Under the pieces are notes generated by a model that was given only the letters and a program-made list of their open reading frames with translations, searched no databases and was not told where the DNA came from. Below are positions 1-7,816 of a stretch of DNA of 42,003 nt, in pieces. The first letter of the stretch is position 1; every line of letters starts with the position of its first letter. This DNA comes from Erwinia oleae (GTDB lineage: Bacteria; Pseudomonadota; Gammaproteobacteria; Enterobacterales; Enterobacteriaceae), in the NCBI RefSeq assembly GCF_000770305.1, contig NZ_JNVB01000036.1:1-42003 (forward strand), read 5' to 3'. Position numbers and translations under genes: made by a program.

Positions 1-26
1 TTTCCCTTTCTGCACGATACCCTTCG

Positions 27-1115
27 CTACAGCATAATTGTCATCAGATAACCGATAAACAGCGCCAGATGCGCTGCGCCATTCAGCACGTTGGTTCTGC
101 CCGTTGAGAAGGAGATCTGACACAGCAACAGCGCGGCGAGCATCACCACCATCTGCGGCGGCTCAAGACCAAAAATGAGCTGCTGACCGGTGAGGGTGGC
201 GATAAGGGTAACGGCAGGCACGGTCAGCGAGATGGTGGCCAGCACCGAGCCAAAAAAGAGGTTCATTGCGCGCTGGACCTGATTGGCGAGCACTGCCTTA
301 ATGGCGCCCAGCCCTTCAGGGGAGAGAATGAGCAGCGCCACCAGGAAACCGGTAAACTGCGCGGGCGCATTCAGCTCGGTCAGCAGCGATTCCAGCGTCA
401 CAGCGTTCATTTTTGTCACGGCAATCACCGCAATCAGATGCACCAGCAGCCAGAGGGTGTGCCGCAGGCTGGAGTGCGCAGAGGGTTTGCCATGATGCGG
501 ATCGTCGCCATCGTCTTCATGCTCATAGACAAACAGGCTCTGATGGGTTTTGGTTTGGATCAACAGGAAAACGCCATACATCGCCGCCGAAATGGCGGAA
601 ATCAGCAGCGCCTGCATGGTGGTGAAGTTGCCGCCTGGCAATGCATTGGGGAAGATAAGCACCAGCACGCCCAGGGGAAATATCGCGATCAGATATTGCT
701 TAACGCCCGCCAGGTTGACGTACTGCGTGGCAAACTTCTGGCCGCCCATCAGCAATGCCGCGCCCACCAGACCGCAGGTCACAATCATGATAATGGAGTA
801 CAGCGTGTCGCGCATCAGCGCGGGAGCGGCGTCGCCCGTTGCCATCAGCGCTGAAATCAGGCTGACTTCAAGAATGACAACCGAAAGACTTAAAATCAGA
901 GAACCGTAAGGCTCGCCTAAACGATGGGCCAGCACGTCCGCATGACGCACCACGCTGAATGCGCTGCTCAGGATCGCCACCAGCGCCAGCAGGTTAATGC
1001 TGATGATGACCGGAAAAGAGCCGGAAGCGCCCCAGAACCACAGAATAGCCAGTGCGGCAAGGGGCAAAAAGAGAGAATACTCGGTGTGGCGCGTTTTGCC
1101 ACCTTCATGCGTCAT
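27..1115 (-). CDS. chaA: Sodium/calcium-potassium : proton antiporter ChaA
   Basis: This is an inner-membrane cation/proton antiporter of the CaCA superfamily; the family exports Na+, K+ or Ca2+ in exchange for protons and works at alkaline pH. The 362-residue product is close to the 366 of E. coli ChaA. It is almost entirely hydrophobic, with about eleven likely membrane segments. Both alpha repeats are visible: one around GEPYGSLILSLSVVILE in the N-terminal half and one around LSPEGLGAIKAVLANQ in the C-terminal half. A central acidic and histidine-rich loop (EHEDDGDDPHH) separates the halves, as in ChaA. The ATG at 1115 has AAGGAA about nine bases upstream. chaB follows divergently, so the three cha genes are clustered but not one transcript. 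Identification is from sequence resemblance and the chaB-chaC neighbourhood. Confidence 0.95.
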   Translation of the reverse strand: MTHEGGKTRHTEYSLFLPLAALAILWFWGASGSFPVIISINLLALVAILSSAFSVVRHADVLAHRLGEPYGSLILSLSVVILEVSLISALMATGDAAPALMRDTLYSIIMIVTCGLVGAALLMGGQKFATQYVNLAGVKQYLIAIFPLGVLVLIFPNALPGGNFTTMQALLISAISAAMYGVFLLIQTKTHQSLFVYEHEDDGDDPHHGKPSAHSSLRHTLWLLVHLIAVIAVTKMNAVTLESLLTELNAPAQFTGFLVALLILSPEGLGAIKAVLANQVQRAMNLFFGSVLATISLTVPAVTLIATLTGQQLIFGLEPPQMVVMLAALLLCQISFSTGRTNVLNGAAHLALFIGYLMTIML

Positions 1116-1497
1116 GGCGTATTTCCTTCTGTAGGGTCATCAGGTTGAGCGAAGCGATATTTACGTCCTGTAATAAAAGATAACAGTCGAATCGAATAAG
1201 GCATCTTACGGAAAGTCGTAAACAAATTCATTCATTTTTACGTAATTTTACGGCTTGGTTATTTTTCTTCTTCGAAAAGTGTTTAAATCACTTATTGTTA
1301 TTTATATTATTGATTTTTAAGTTATTTATTAATATTTATTCATAATCAATACTGCTTTTATCAACTTTAAAATCCCTGAGAACGTGGTGAAATCAGCGTT
1401 ATCACGATTTTTTTCACTGGAGTCCGGGTAAGGGATCGTTGGCGAACCAGGCATTTTTGCACCATGCTTTTATAAAGTCATTAATCCGGAGGTCACT
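1116..1497. other. AT-rich divergent intergenic region chaA/chaB
   Basis: About 380 bases without a supported gene. The middle part (roughly 1240-1370) is very AT-rich and probably carries the divergent promoters of chaA and chaB, but I could not fix a convincing -35/-10 pair. The only long frame starting here (from 1439) is an out-of-frame shadow that runs through chaB. Confidence 0.5.
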
Positions 1498-1725
1498 ATG
1501 CCGTACCGTTCCCGTTCATCCTTACCTGACAGCGTCACTAACGTCCTTCCCGCTCACGCGCAGGATATTTATAAAGAAGCGTTTAACAGCGCCTGGGATG
1601 AGTATAAAGAGAAGAAAGACCGCCGTGGCGATGAGTCACGAGAAGAAGTCGCCCACAAAGTTGCCTGGTCAGCGGTAAAAAGTAAATACCAGAAGGGCGA
1701 CGACGACAAATGGCACCAAAAATAA
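1498..1725 (+). CDS. chaB: ChaB, putative cation transport regulator
   Basis: A small soluble cytoplasmic protein of 75 residues (76 in E. coli ChaB). It starts MPYRSRSSLPDSV and carries the characteristic NVLPAHAQDIYKEAFNSAW segment, followed by a highly charged helix (DEYKEKKDRRGDESREE) and the AHKVAWSAVKSKY ending. The family has been proposed to regulate ChaA, but its molecular role is not established. The ATG at 1498 has GGAGG six bases upstream, a strong ribosome binding site. It lies between divergent chaA and co-oriented chaC, as in E. coli. The family is sure; the function is weakly known. Confidence 0.93.
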   Translation: MPYRSRSSLPDSVTNVLPAHAQDIYKEAFNSAWDEYKEKKDRRGDESREEVAHKVAWSAVKSKYQKGDDDKWHQK

Positions 1726-1734
1726 CGGATTAAT

Positions 1735-1752
1735 GGGGCGCGTGGTGCGCCC
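1735..1752 (+). terminator. Hairpin downstream of chaB
   Basis: GGGCGC at 1736-1741 pairs with GCGCCC at 1747-1752 around a five-base loop, ten bases after the chaB stop codon. No U-tract follows, so it is at best a weak intrinsic terminator or an mRNA-stabilising hairpin. Confidence 0.35.
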
Positions 1753-1998
1753 TGTCAGACCATTTCTATACCCGCCTTGTGCGTTTACCTGCTTCTGCCT
1801 CCACACTCCCTGAAGTTTTCTCCAACGCTGCCGATGATCAATTAAGTAAAATTTTTACTTTTGTGACGCGTATCAAACTTGATTGACGGCCCGCGATCGC
1901 ATAGGGTCGTTATTGATAACGAAGCGATAAATGTCATGCATTGATTACAGGGATGGGGAGTTTTGTCAGGGAACGCAGTGGGTAACGGGGGAAGGTCT

Positions 1999-2676
1999 AT
2001 GTTGACACGAGATTTCTTATTAAAGGCGGACTGTAAAACGGCATTCGGCGCTATTGAGGAATCGTTGCTGTGGACCTGTGAACAACGCGCGGCTTCGCTG
2101 GCCGCAACGCTTGCCTGTCGTCCCGATAACAGTCCTGTATGGGTTTTTGGCTACGGTTCCCTGATGTGGAATCCCGTTTTTGAATCAGAAGAGGTGGCGG
2201 AAGGGACGCTGGATGGCTGGCACCGCGCATTTTGTCTGCGGCTGACAGCCGGACGCGGCACCGCGACCCGGCCGGGAAGAATGCTGGCGCTGAAAGAGGG
2301 CGGTAAAACCACCGGGTTGGCTTTCCGCCTTCCGGAAGCGCAGCTGTATGAAGAGCTGGAGCTTTTGTGGAAGCGGGAGATGGTCACCGGCTGCTACCTG
2401 CCGACGTGGTGCGATCTGGCGCTGGCCGATGGTCGAACGGTAACGGCGATGGTATTTGTGATGGACCCGCGTCATCCGCTCTATGAAGCCGATTCCTGCC
2501 CGAATACCATTGCGCCGCTGATTGCCCAGGCGAGTGGGCCGCTCGGCACCAATGCACATTATCTGTTTGCGCTGGAGCAGGCATTGCAGAAACGTGGACT
2601 GTATGACGACTGCCTGACCGATCTGGTGCAGCGCGTACGCGATCTTCAGCAGTGTCATAACGGCATGGTGGGATAG
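1999..2676 (+). CDS. chaC: Glutathione-specific gamma-glutamylcyclotransferase ChaC
   Basis: A cytoplasmic enzyme of the ChaC/GCG family, which cleaves glutathione to 5-oxoproline and Cys-Gly. The substrate-binding loop VFGYGSLMWNP lies near residue 50. The conserved glutamate of the WKREMVTGCY motif occupies the position known as catalytic in ChaC proteins. I chose ATG 1999 (MLTRDFLLKAD, 225 residues) because it matches the E. coli N-terminus MITRDFL and has GGGGGAAGG just upstream. A longer frame from 1963 adds twelve residues unlike the family and has no good ribosome binding site. The gene ends 14 bases from the convergent stop of the ppkA-like gene; nothing like ychN follows, although ychN is next in E. 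coli. Confidence 0.94.
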   Translation: MLTRDFLLKADCKTAFGAIEESLLWTCEQRAASLAATLACRPDNSPVWVFGYGSLMWNPVFESEEVAEGTLDGWHRAFCLRLTAGRGTATRPGRMLALKEGGKTTGLAFRLPEAQLYEELELLWKREMVTGCYLPTWCDLALADGRTVTAMVFVMDPRHPLYEADSCPNTIAPLIAQASGPLGTNAHYLFALEQALQKRGLYDDCLTDLVQRVRDLQQCHNGMVG

Positions 2677-2690
2677 CCTCCCACTTTATA

Positions 2691-4112
2691 TTACAGCCCC
2701 GGATTAATCAGCCAGGTGCCGGGTTTATTGATCTCCAGCTGCTGGCTGTAAATATCATTACCGGACTGTACCGCAATCTTGTAACTTCCCGCCGCCAGGT
2801 TCAGTGACGCATAGCCGCTGTTATTCGGTTTGACGTCTACCGGCGTGCCGTTGAGCAGCACCGTTTCTTCGTTAGTCAGTTTGAGATAAACCGTGGCCAT
2901 CATGGGCGCAGTGCTGGTGGCGGGAGCCACCTCCGCCTGGCCGGAAGCGGCAGCGGGCGCCGTATCGGCAGACTGCTGCGCGTCCCGCTGGTTCAGTATC
3001 ACCACCAGGCCAATAATGGCCAGCACGGCGATGCCGCTCAACAGCGCTAAAGGCATCGACAGCCTGCGCGCGCGGCGCGGCGTGACGAGTTCAGCGGTGC
3101 CCGCAGCGGGATTAACCGCCAGCGCAACCGGCTCATCAGGTTCGGGCGCGGGTTCCGGCACCTCTTCCCTGTGCAGCATGGCTGTGGTGCCAACCACCAG
3201 TTCCTCCACCGTTGAAACCGGCAGATCGATAAGGGCGGCGAGTTCATCAATGGACTGCGGACGATCGTGCGGCTTCATCATCAGCGACCGATCGATAGCG
3301 TTAAGCAGCGACAGCGAAAAGCCTTCCGGCCGAAGCTGGGTCAGCGGCTGATAGCGATCTTCGATACAGCGCACCACGCTCACCGGCGGCGGGCTGCCGG
3401 TGACCAGCGTATGCAGAACGGCACCCAGCGCATAGATGTCCGTCCACGGCCCCTGTTCGCTGTCGCTCTCTTCGCTGTACTGCTCAATGGGCGCATAGCC
3501 GGGCTTGAGCATGATTTCCGTTTGATCGGAAAGGTTGCCAATCTCTTTGCGTGCCGAGCCGAAATCCAGCAGCACCGGTAGCTGGTTCTCCTGAATCTGG
3601 ATGTTGTCCAGCGAAATGTCCCGGTGCAGGTAGCCAGCCTGATGAATGGTGCCAATCGCGCCGAACAGCGGCGGCAGCAGCTGGCGGATCCAGGCGTCGT
3701 CAATCGGCTGCGCGCTGTTCTGTTGCCACTCTTTAAGCGTCATGCCGCTGTAATAGAGCGTACCCATGTACGCCGTGCCGTTCTCTTCCCAAAAACGCAG
3801 GACGTGCAGCAGACCGGGATGCGTGAAACGGGCCAGCAGGCGCGCCTCTTTAATAAAGCTGTTTTTGCCTGCGGAGAAGAGCCGCTGGTGACGTTCGCTT
3901 CGCAGCGTTATCGACATATCCTCCGCCCGCGAGGCCAGCGACACGGGAAGATATTCCTTGATGGCGATGGTGCGTTCGAGAAGGTGATCCCATGCGCGAT
4001 AGACGATGCCAAAACCGCCACCGCCAATGACTTCTTTTATCTCAAACTCGTTAAAGCGATAGCCTGCCGGAAGGGTATTGGGCAGATTTTTTGCGTTGTC
4101 ATTTGCCGACAT
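2691..4112 (-). CDS. ppkA: T6SS-type membrane Ser/Thr protein kinase PpkA
   Basis: A eukaryotic-like Ser/Thr kinase anchored in the inner membrane, 473 residues from ATG 4112. The kinase domain covers about residues 20-300: glycine loop GGGGFG at 30-35, ATP lysine K52 (IAIKEY), catalytic HRD motif with D165 (YLHRDISLDN) and DFG with D183. A hydrophobic segment at about 353-374 is followed by roughly 100 periplasmic residues with a PEGA-like beta-rich look. In characterised T6SS the PpkA kinase phosphorylates the FHA protein and PppA reverses it. I preferred ATG 4112 over the GTG at 4121 because GAGAG sits at proper spacing only for the ATG. It is the last gene of the T6SS block, 24 bases after the periplasmic gene. 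Catalytic residues look intact, so it is not an obvious pseudogene. Its substrates here are inferred. Confidence 0.88.
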   Translation of the reverse strand: MSANDNAKNLPNTLPAGYRFNEFEIKEVIGGGGFGIVYRAWDHLLERTIAIKEYLPVSLASRAEDMSITLRSERHQRLFSAGKNSFIKEARLLARFTHPGLLHVLRFWEENGTAYMGTLYYSGMTLKEWQQNSAQPIDDAWIRQLLPPLFGAIGTIHQAGYLHRDISLDNIQIQENQLPVLLDFGSARKEIGNLSDQTEIMLKPGYAPIEQYSEESDSEQGPWTDIYALGAVLHTLVTGSPPPVSVVRCIEDRYQPLTQLRPEGFSLSLLNAIDRSLMMKPHDRPQSIDELAALIDLPVSTVEELVVGTTAMLHREEVPEPAPEPDEPVALAVNPAAGTAELVTPRRARRLSMPLALLSGIAVLAIIGLVVILNQRDAQQSADTAPAAASGQAEVAPATSTAPMMATVYLKLTNEETVLLNGTPVDVKPNNSGYASLNLAAGSYKIAVQSGNDIYSQQLEINKPGTWLINPGL

Positions 4113-4136
4113 AATAACCACTCTCTGTATGCAGGG

Positions 4137-5087
4137 CTAGTTAACGGTGCGCCAGGCGCCAATTGCCGGATCGGCCAAATCTTCATGAAGATCGTCTACC
4201 AGCAGCACGGTAATTTTTATTTGTGGGCTGACAACCGCAGACCAGACATTTCTCAGCGCTTCAATGCGGTTTTTTAGCGCGTCGGCGTCGGCGGCTTCGC
4301 TGCGGCTCATTTTCACCAGTAGCGTACCGTCAAAAGACCACACGTGCAGCGACGCGTTGAAGGGCAACACCAGCCAGCTCTCTTTGGCATCCGCTTTGGT
4401 CACCACAAGACGCTGATTATTCGCGGTGACGATCTCCAGCGCACCGGCTACCTGCTTAATATTGCGCAGTGGGTAGCCTTCGTAAAATTGTACCGCGACC
4501 GGCTGCGCTTTACCGTCCGTTGAGAGCGTCAATTCGGTGCTGCCTTCCAGCCAGCCTTCGGTAGAACAGCTCAGGCCTTTGCCTTCCGGAATAAACAGCG
4601 ACTGGCCGTTTTTGTCCCACCAGGTGCGGAAATGGCAACCGCCCGGCAGGTCGAAATGCTGTAAAGGATCGCTGTTGGCCGGTTGAGAGAGGTCGAGAGG
4701 GGCCGCGTTGCTTTCCGTGGCGGCTGCCGTTGAGTCAGCGATAACAATCGGATGCCAGCGCTGCTCTTTGGCGGCGGTGCCCGTTGCCAGCACCGTTCCC
4801 TGGTCGTTGGTCATCTGCCAGGGAAGCTCCACCAGCTTACCGCACTGATTCAGGAGCAAATTGCCCACGCGAGGCAGGAAAGAGACCAGCACGCTGGACT
4901 CTTTACTTTTGCCGGAGACAATGCGCAGATGAATATTTTCCTGACACCAATCCTGCGGCGCTTTACTGCTGACGCCATCAATGAACACTTCCAGCGCCAG
5001 GCTGGGAGAGTAAACCACGCGATAATCTTCCGCCTGAACGGCAGAAGCAAACATCATGAGTGCAGTGGCGGGCAACCAGTATTTCAT
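4137..5087 (-). CDS. Exported T6SS-associated protein between pppA and ppkA
   Basis: A 316-residue protein with a clear Sec signal peptide (MKYWLPATALMMFASAVQA, then EDYRV), so it is predicted to be periplasmic. The mature part is beta-rich, with four cysteines that could form disulfides (QDWCQEN, NQCGKL, GGCHFRT, GLSCSTE). I see no catalytic motif and do not recognise a named domain. In Serratia marcescens a periplasmic protein, RtkS, is needed for PpkA activity. The position immediately before ppkA suggests the same kind of role, a partner for the periplasmic end of the kinase, but that is inference from context. The ATG at 5087 has AAGGAACC upstream; the longer frame starting at 5180 overlaps pppA and would mask the signal peptide. 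Confidence 0.8.
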   Translation of the reverse strand: MKYWLPATALMMFASAVQAEDYRVVYSPSLALEVFIDGVSSKAPQDWCQENIHLRIVSGKSKESSVLVSFLPRVGNLLLNQCGKLVELPWQMTNDQGTVLATGTAAKEQRWHPIVIADSTAAATESNAAPLDLSQPANSDPLQHFDLPGGCHFRTWWDKNGQSLFIPEGKGLSCSTEGWLEGSTELTLSTDGKAQPVAVQFYEGYPLRNIKQVAGALEIVTANNQRLVVTKADAKESWLVLPFNASLHVWSFDGTLLVKMSRSEAADADALKNRIEALRNVWSAVVSPQIKITVLLVDDLHEDLADPAIGAWRTVN

Positions 5088-5101
5088 AAGGTTCCTTGGC
5101 G

Positions 5102-5878
5102 TTAATCCCGCGGCGGCAAAAAGCGAGCCGAATCCGCTGTGGATTGAAACAGAGTGGTCTCCTGTGGCGAGCCTACCCAAACCGCCACAGCACTTAAATT
5201 ATCTTTTTTATCGCTACGATCGATCGCGTCCTGCATCAGCGCCAGCCACTCCTGCGGCGAGTTGACCATGCGCAGCGCCTGCTCCATCTCCTGCTCGCTG
5301 AGGCTGGACCAGAAGCCGTCGGTACAGACCAGAAAAGCGTCGCCGTCTTCCAGTTGAACCACGTCGCTGTAGCTGACGGACTGGCTTCCTTCCGCGCCGA
5401 GAGCAGTATAAAGTAAATTACTGTTAATTCCGGTATTTTCATATCCCGCATCGCGCATCTGCTGAGCAAGACTGTGGTCGCGGGTGACGGCATGAATAAA
5501 CCCGCGGCGGAAGTGATAAACGCGGCTATCGCCAGCGTGGGCCCACCATGAGCGCTGTTCGTTGCGGTCAATAAACAGCGCCGCCAGGGTGGTGCTCATG
5601 CGCTTCAAATTCAGATTATTCCTCTGCATGTCACGGATGGCATTTTCCGCCACGGCGATCCATTTTGCCGTTTCGCCAGGTTCAATGGGCATATCGTCGT
5701 GCAGTTCGGCGAGCAGCGCATCGCGGGCAAGCTGGGCGGCCATGTCACCGCCGGCATCGCCCGCCACGCCGTCACACACCAGAAAACAGGCGCTGGCGTT
5801 GCCCAGCAGAGTACCGGTTCTGTCCTGATTACTTTCGCGCGCGCCAATTTGCGACGTTGAAGCAAAATTTATATTCAT
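5102..5878 (-). CDS. pppA: PP2C-type Ser/Thr phosphatase PppA
   Basis: A 258-residue cytoplasmic metal-dependent phosphatase of the PP2C/Stp1 family. The metal-binding and catalytic positions are present: D19 in ESNQDR, D36-G37 in VCDGVAG, HAGDSR near residue 114, D187 in VCTDGFW, and D226-N227 in KKDNLSAV. In T6SS gene sets PppA removes the phosphate placed by PpkA on the FHA protein, switching the apparatus off. The start codon overlaps the stop of the FHA gene (ATGA at 5875-5878), indicating translational coupling. The periplasmic gene begins 14 bases after its stop. Assignment to the T6SS pathway rests on domain type plus neighbours and is strong. Confidence 0.9.
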   Translation of the reverse strand: MNINFASTSQIGARESNQDRTGTLLGNASACFLVCDGVAGDAGGDMAAQLARDALLAELHDDMPIEPGETAKWIAVAENAIRDMQRNNLNLKRMSTTLAALFIDRNEQRSWWAHAGDSRVYHFRRGFIHAVTRDHSLAQQMRDAGYENTGINSNLLYTALGAEGSQSVSYSDVVQLEDGDAFLVCTDGFWSSLSEQEMEQALRMVNSPQEWLALMQDAIDRSDKKDNLSAVAVWVGSPQETTLFQSTADSARFLPPRD

Positions 5879-7026
5879 TCTTCATCCGGCCTGATTTGTG
5901 AGTCTTTGTACTGATGAACTTCCATATCGTAAGCCTTCAAAAAGGCCTCGCCGAAGAGCGTATGAAAATCGTCTTCAATTTCACCAGAGGTCTGCTGATA
6001 ATGGCGCAAAAAATAGTCCCACAGCGCGGCCTTTTTACCCGCGCTGAACGCAAAACGCGGCAGAATTCCGTCACGCTTTGCGTTATCTTCCAGGCGCTGC
6101 GGGTTAAAAGATTGCAGCATGGCGGCGATAATGGCGCGAATACCGGCGATCATGCCTAACTGGTGCGCCTGCAAATCGACCATCGCGTCCCTGACAGCCT
6201 GTTCGGCAGGCATAAAACCAGGCATCTGGCTTTGATAGATCTGCATCAGCACCGTCTTGCCTGACGGTAATATTTTGAAGGGATTATTGGCCTCGTTCAG
6301 AATCATTGTCATTTCGGCTTTAACGCCGCGCTTCAGTATGGAGCGTGAAGAGAGCAGCGCGACGGTACCCTGTGAAAACAGGCTCAGCATGCGTCCGGTC
6401 ATGCGCATTTGCTCTTCAGTCAGCGCGACGCCGCCATGTTCAAGGCCCATACCTTCCACCAGCGCCGCAATAAGACGGTGTTCATTTCCCTGTACCGCGA
6501 CGCTATTCACGGTGGACACCTCAGAGTCGACAGGATCGATGCCCAGCCTGGCTTCATTTTGCCTGGCGGTACGCGCCTGCTGTTGCTCCGCGCTTACGCT
6601 CTCCATCGGCTGCACCAGGATTGGCGCCTCCTCGGTGAGAATGCCTAACGGATCGTTCAGGCCAGGATCAAAAAGGGCCAGCGGATCGAGCGTCTCTTCA
6701 GGCGCGGCTTGTGCAACGAGTGGATCGCTGACCGCAATGCGATACTCGCCAATACCGAGCACGTCGCCATGACGTAATATCGTCTGGTTGCCGCGTGTCA
6801 GCGCAACCCCGTTATGGATAACGGCGCTGACGCTGCCCTGGTTGGTGAGTCGGCATTCGCCGTTACCGGCAATATGCACCACGGCCTGCAACCGGGAAAT
6901 CGCCCGATCTTCATCGGGCAGGACAAGGTTATTGTCAACGCTACGGCCAATGGTGCCGCCGGGAGCGACAAATTCACAGACGGTATCAGGTGCTTCGGTT
7001 TTGCTTTCAACAATGGTAAATCGCAT
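5875..7026 (-). CDS. tagH: FHA-domain T6SS protein TagH/Fha
   Basis: A 383-residue phosphothreonine-reading scaffold. Residues about 1-100 form a forkhead-associated domain with the expected motifs (GRSVDNNLVLPD, then RAISRLQAVV, and later IHNGVAL). A low-complexity linker rich in Pro, Glu and Ala follows. The C-terminal half carries the ImpI/VasC-type domain (LEDNAKRDGILPRFAFSAGKK and a terminal EDDFHTLFGEAFLKAY segment). In T6SS with the threonine phosphorylation pathway, Fha is phosphorylated by PpkA and promotes assembly. It lies between tagF and pppA; pppA overlaps its stop codon. The FHA core residues look intact. Confidence 0.88.
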   Translation of the reverse strand: MRFTIVESKTEAPDTVCEFVAPGGTIGRSVDNNLVLPDEDRAISRLQAVVHIAGNGECRLTNQGSVSAVIHNGVALTRGNQTILRHGDVLGIGEYRIAVSDPLVAQAAPEETLDPLALFDPGLNDPLGILTEEAPILVQPMESVSAEQQQARTARQNEARLGIDPVDSEVSTVNSVAVQGNEHRLIAALVEGMGLEHGGVALTEEQMRMTGRMLSLFSQGTVALLSSRSILKRGVKAEMTMILNEANNPFKILPSGKTVLMQIYQSQMPGFMPAEQAVRDAMVDLQAHQLGMIAGIRAIIAAMLQSFNPQRLEDNAKRDGILPRFAFSAGKKAALWDYFLRHYQQTSGEIEDDFHTLFGEAFLKAYDMEVHQYKDSQIRPDEE

Positions 7027-7070
7027 GCGCTTTTCCTGAAGCCAGGGCCTGAAATTCAGGCCGAAAAACT

Positions 7071-7769
7071 CTATTCAAACATGGGCGGATAGAGTCCGTG
7101 ACGACCCGACTGCGAGACGGCAGCGGGATCGAACAACTGGGAAAATAAATGAGCAGTTAAATTGCCGCTGTGCTTATGGCTGGCCAGCGGATAGCCATCA
7201 CTTTGATTTGTCCACCAGTAGCTGGTGTACTGGGTGGGATCGAAGCGGACGGCGACCTCGCGCCACGCCAGCGTGCAGGGCAGATCCTGATAACCGATGA
7301 TATCCATGATGTCTGACTGCCCGGTATCCGGCAGCGCCAGCGGCGTGAGCGCCTTCAGCGCGCTGTCAAGCTCTTCCGCCGTACAGGTAAGCTGAGTGGC
7401 CTGGCAGAGCACGTCGCCGAGCTGGCGAAACCACTCTCCTGACACGGCCAGCTGAGCGGGATGCCAGTGGCTTACCGGCACGCTCTGTAGGGCAATCAAC
7501 GGCCAGGCACGGCCCACGCGATCCCGTGAAGGCAGCATGCAGCCGATCTGCACACGCTGAACGCCAAGCGTCGCCGGTAGCGCAAAGTTCCACACCGGTG
7601 CACGGCTGAACTCAACGCTGATGCCGTCGCTGTGATGATGCCAGTGGGTAAGACCCAACTGGAACCAGTTAAACCAGCTGGCGACAATATTTTCTGGCAG
7701 CCGACGCTGCAAAAAATCACCCGTCCCTGGCAACTTGCCATACCATCCCAGGTCATTTTTCTCTGCCAT
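7071..7769 (-). CDS. tagF: T6SS-associated protein TagF (ImpM family)
   Basis: A 232-residue protein of the ImpM/TagF family, recognised from its N-terminus (LGWYGKLPGTGDFLQRRLP), the adjacent SWFNWFQLGLTHW segment, and GCMLPSRDRVGRAWPL around residue 80. TagF proteins are cytoplasmic post-translational repressors of T6SS, acting independently of PpkA/PppA in Pseudomonas, where TagF can be fused to PppA. The start at ATG 7769 fits the family N-terminus and has AAGG upstream; the frame open back to 8006 overlaps tssM and encodes unrelated sequence. The gene sits 47 bases after the tssM stop and 44 bases before the FHA gene. Confidence 0.88.
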   Translation of the reverse strand: MAEKNDLGWYGKLPGTGDFLQRRLPENIVASWFNWFQLGLTHWHHHSDGISVEFSRAPVWNFALPATLGVQRVQIGCMLPSRDRVGRAWPLIALQSVPVSHWHPAQLAVSGEWFRQLGDVLCQATQLTCTAEELDSALKALTPLALPDTGQSDIMDIIGYQDLPCTLAWREVAVRFDPTQYTSYWWTNQSDGYPLASHKHSGNLTAHLFSQLFDPAAVSQSGRHGLYPPMFE

Positions 7770-7816
7770 CGTGATGACCTTATCGGTGAGTAAATGATAT
7801 GAGTGCCCTGAAATTA

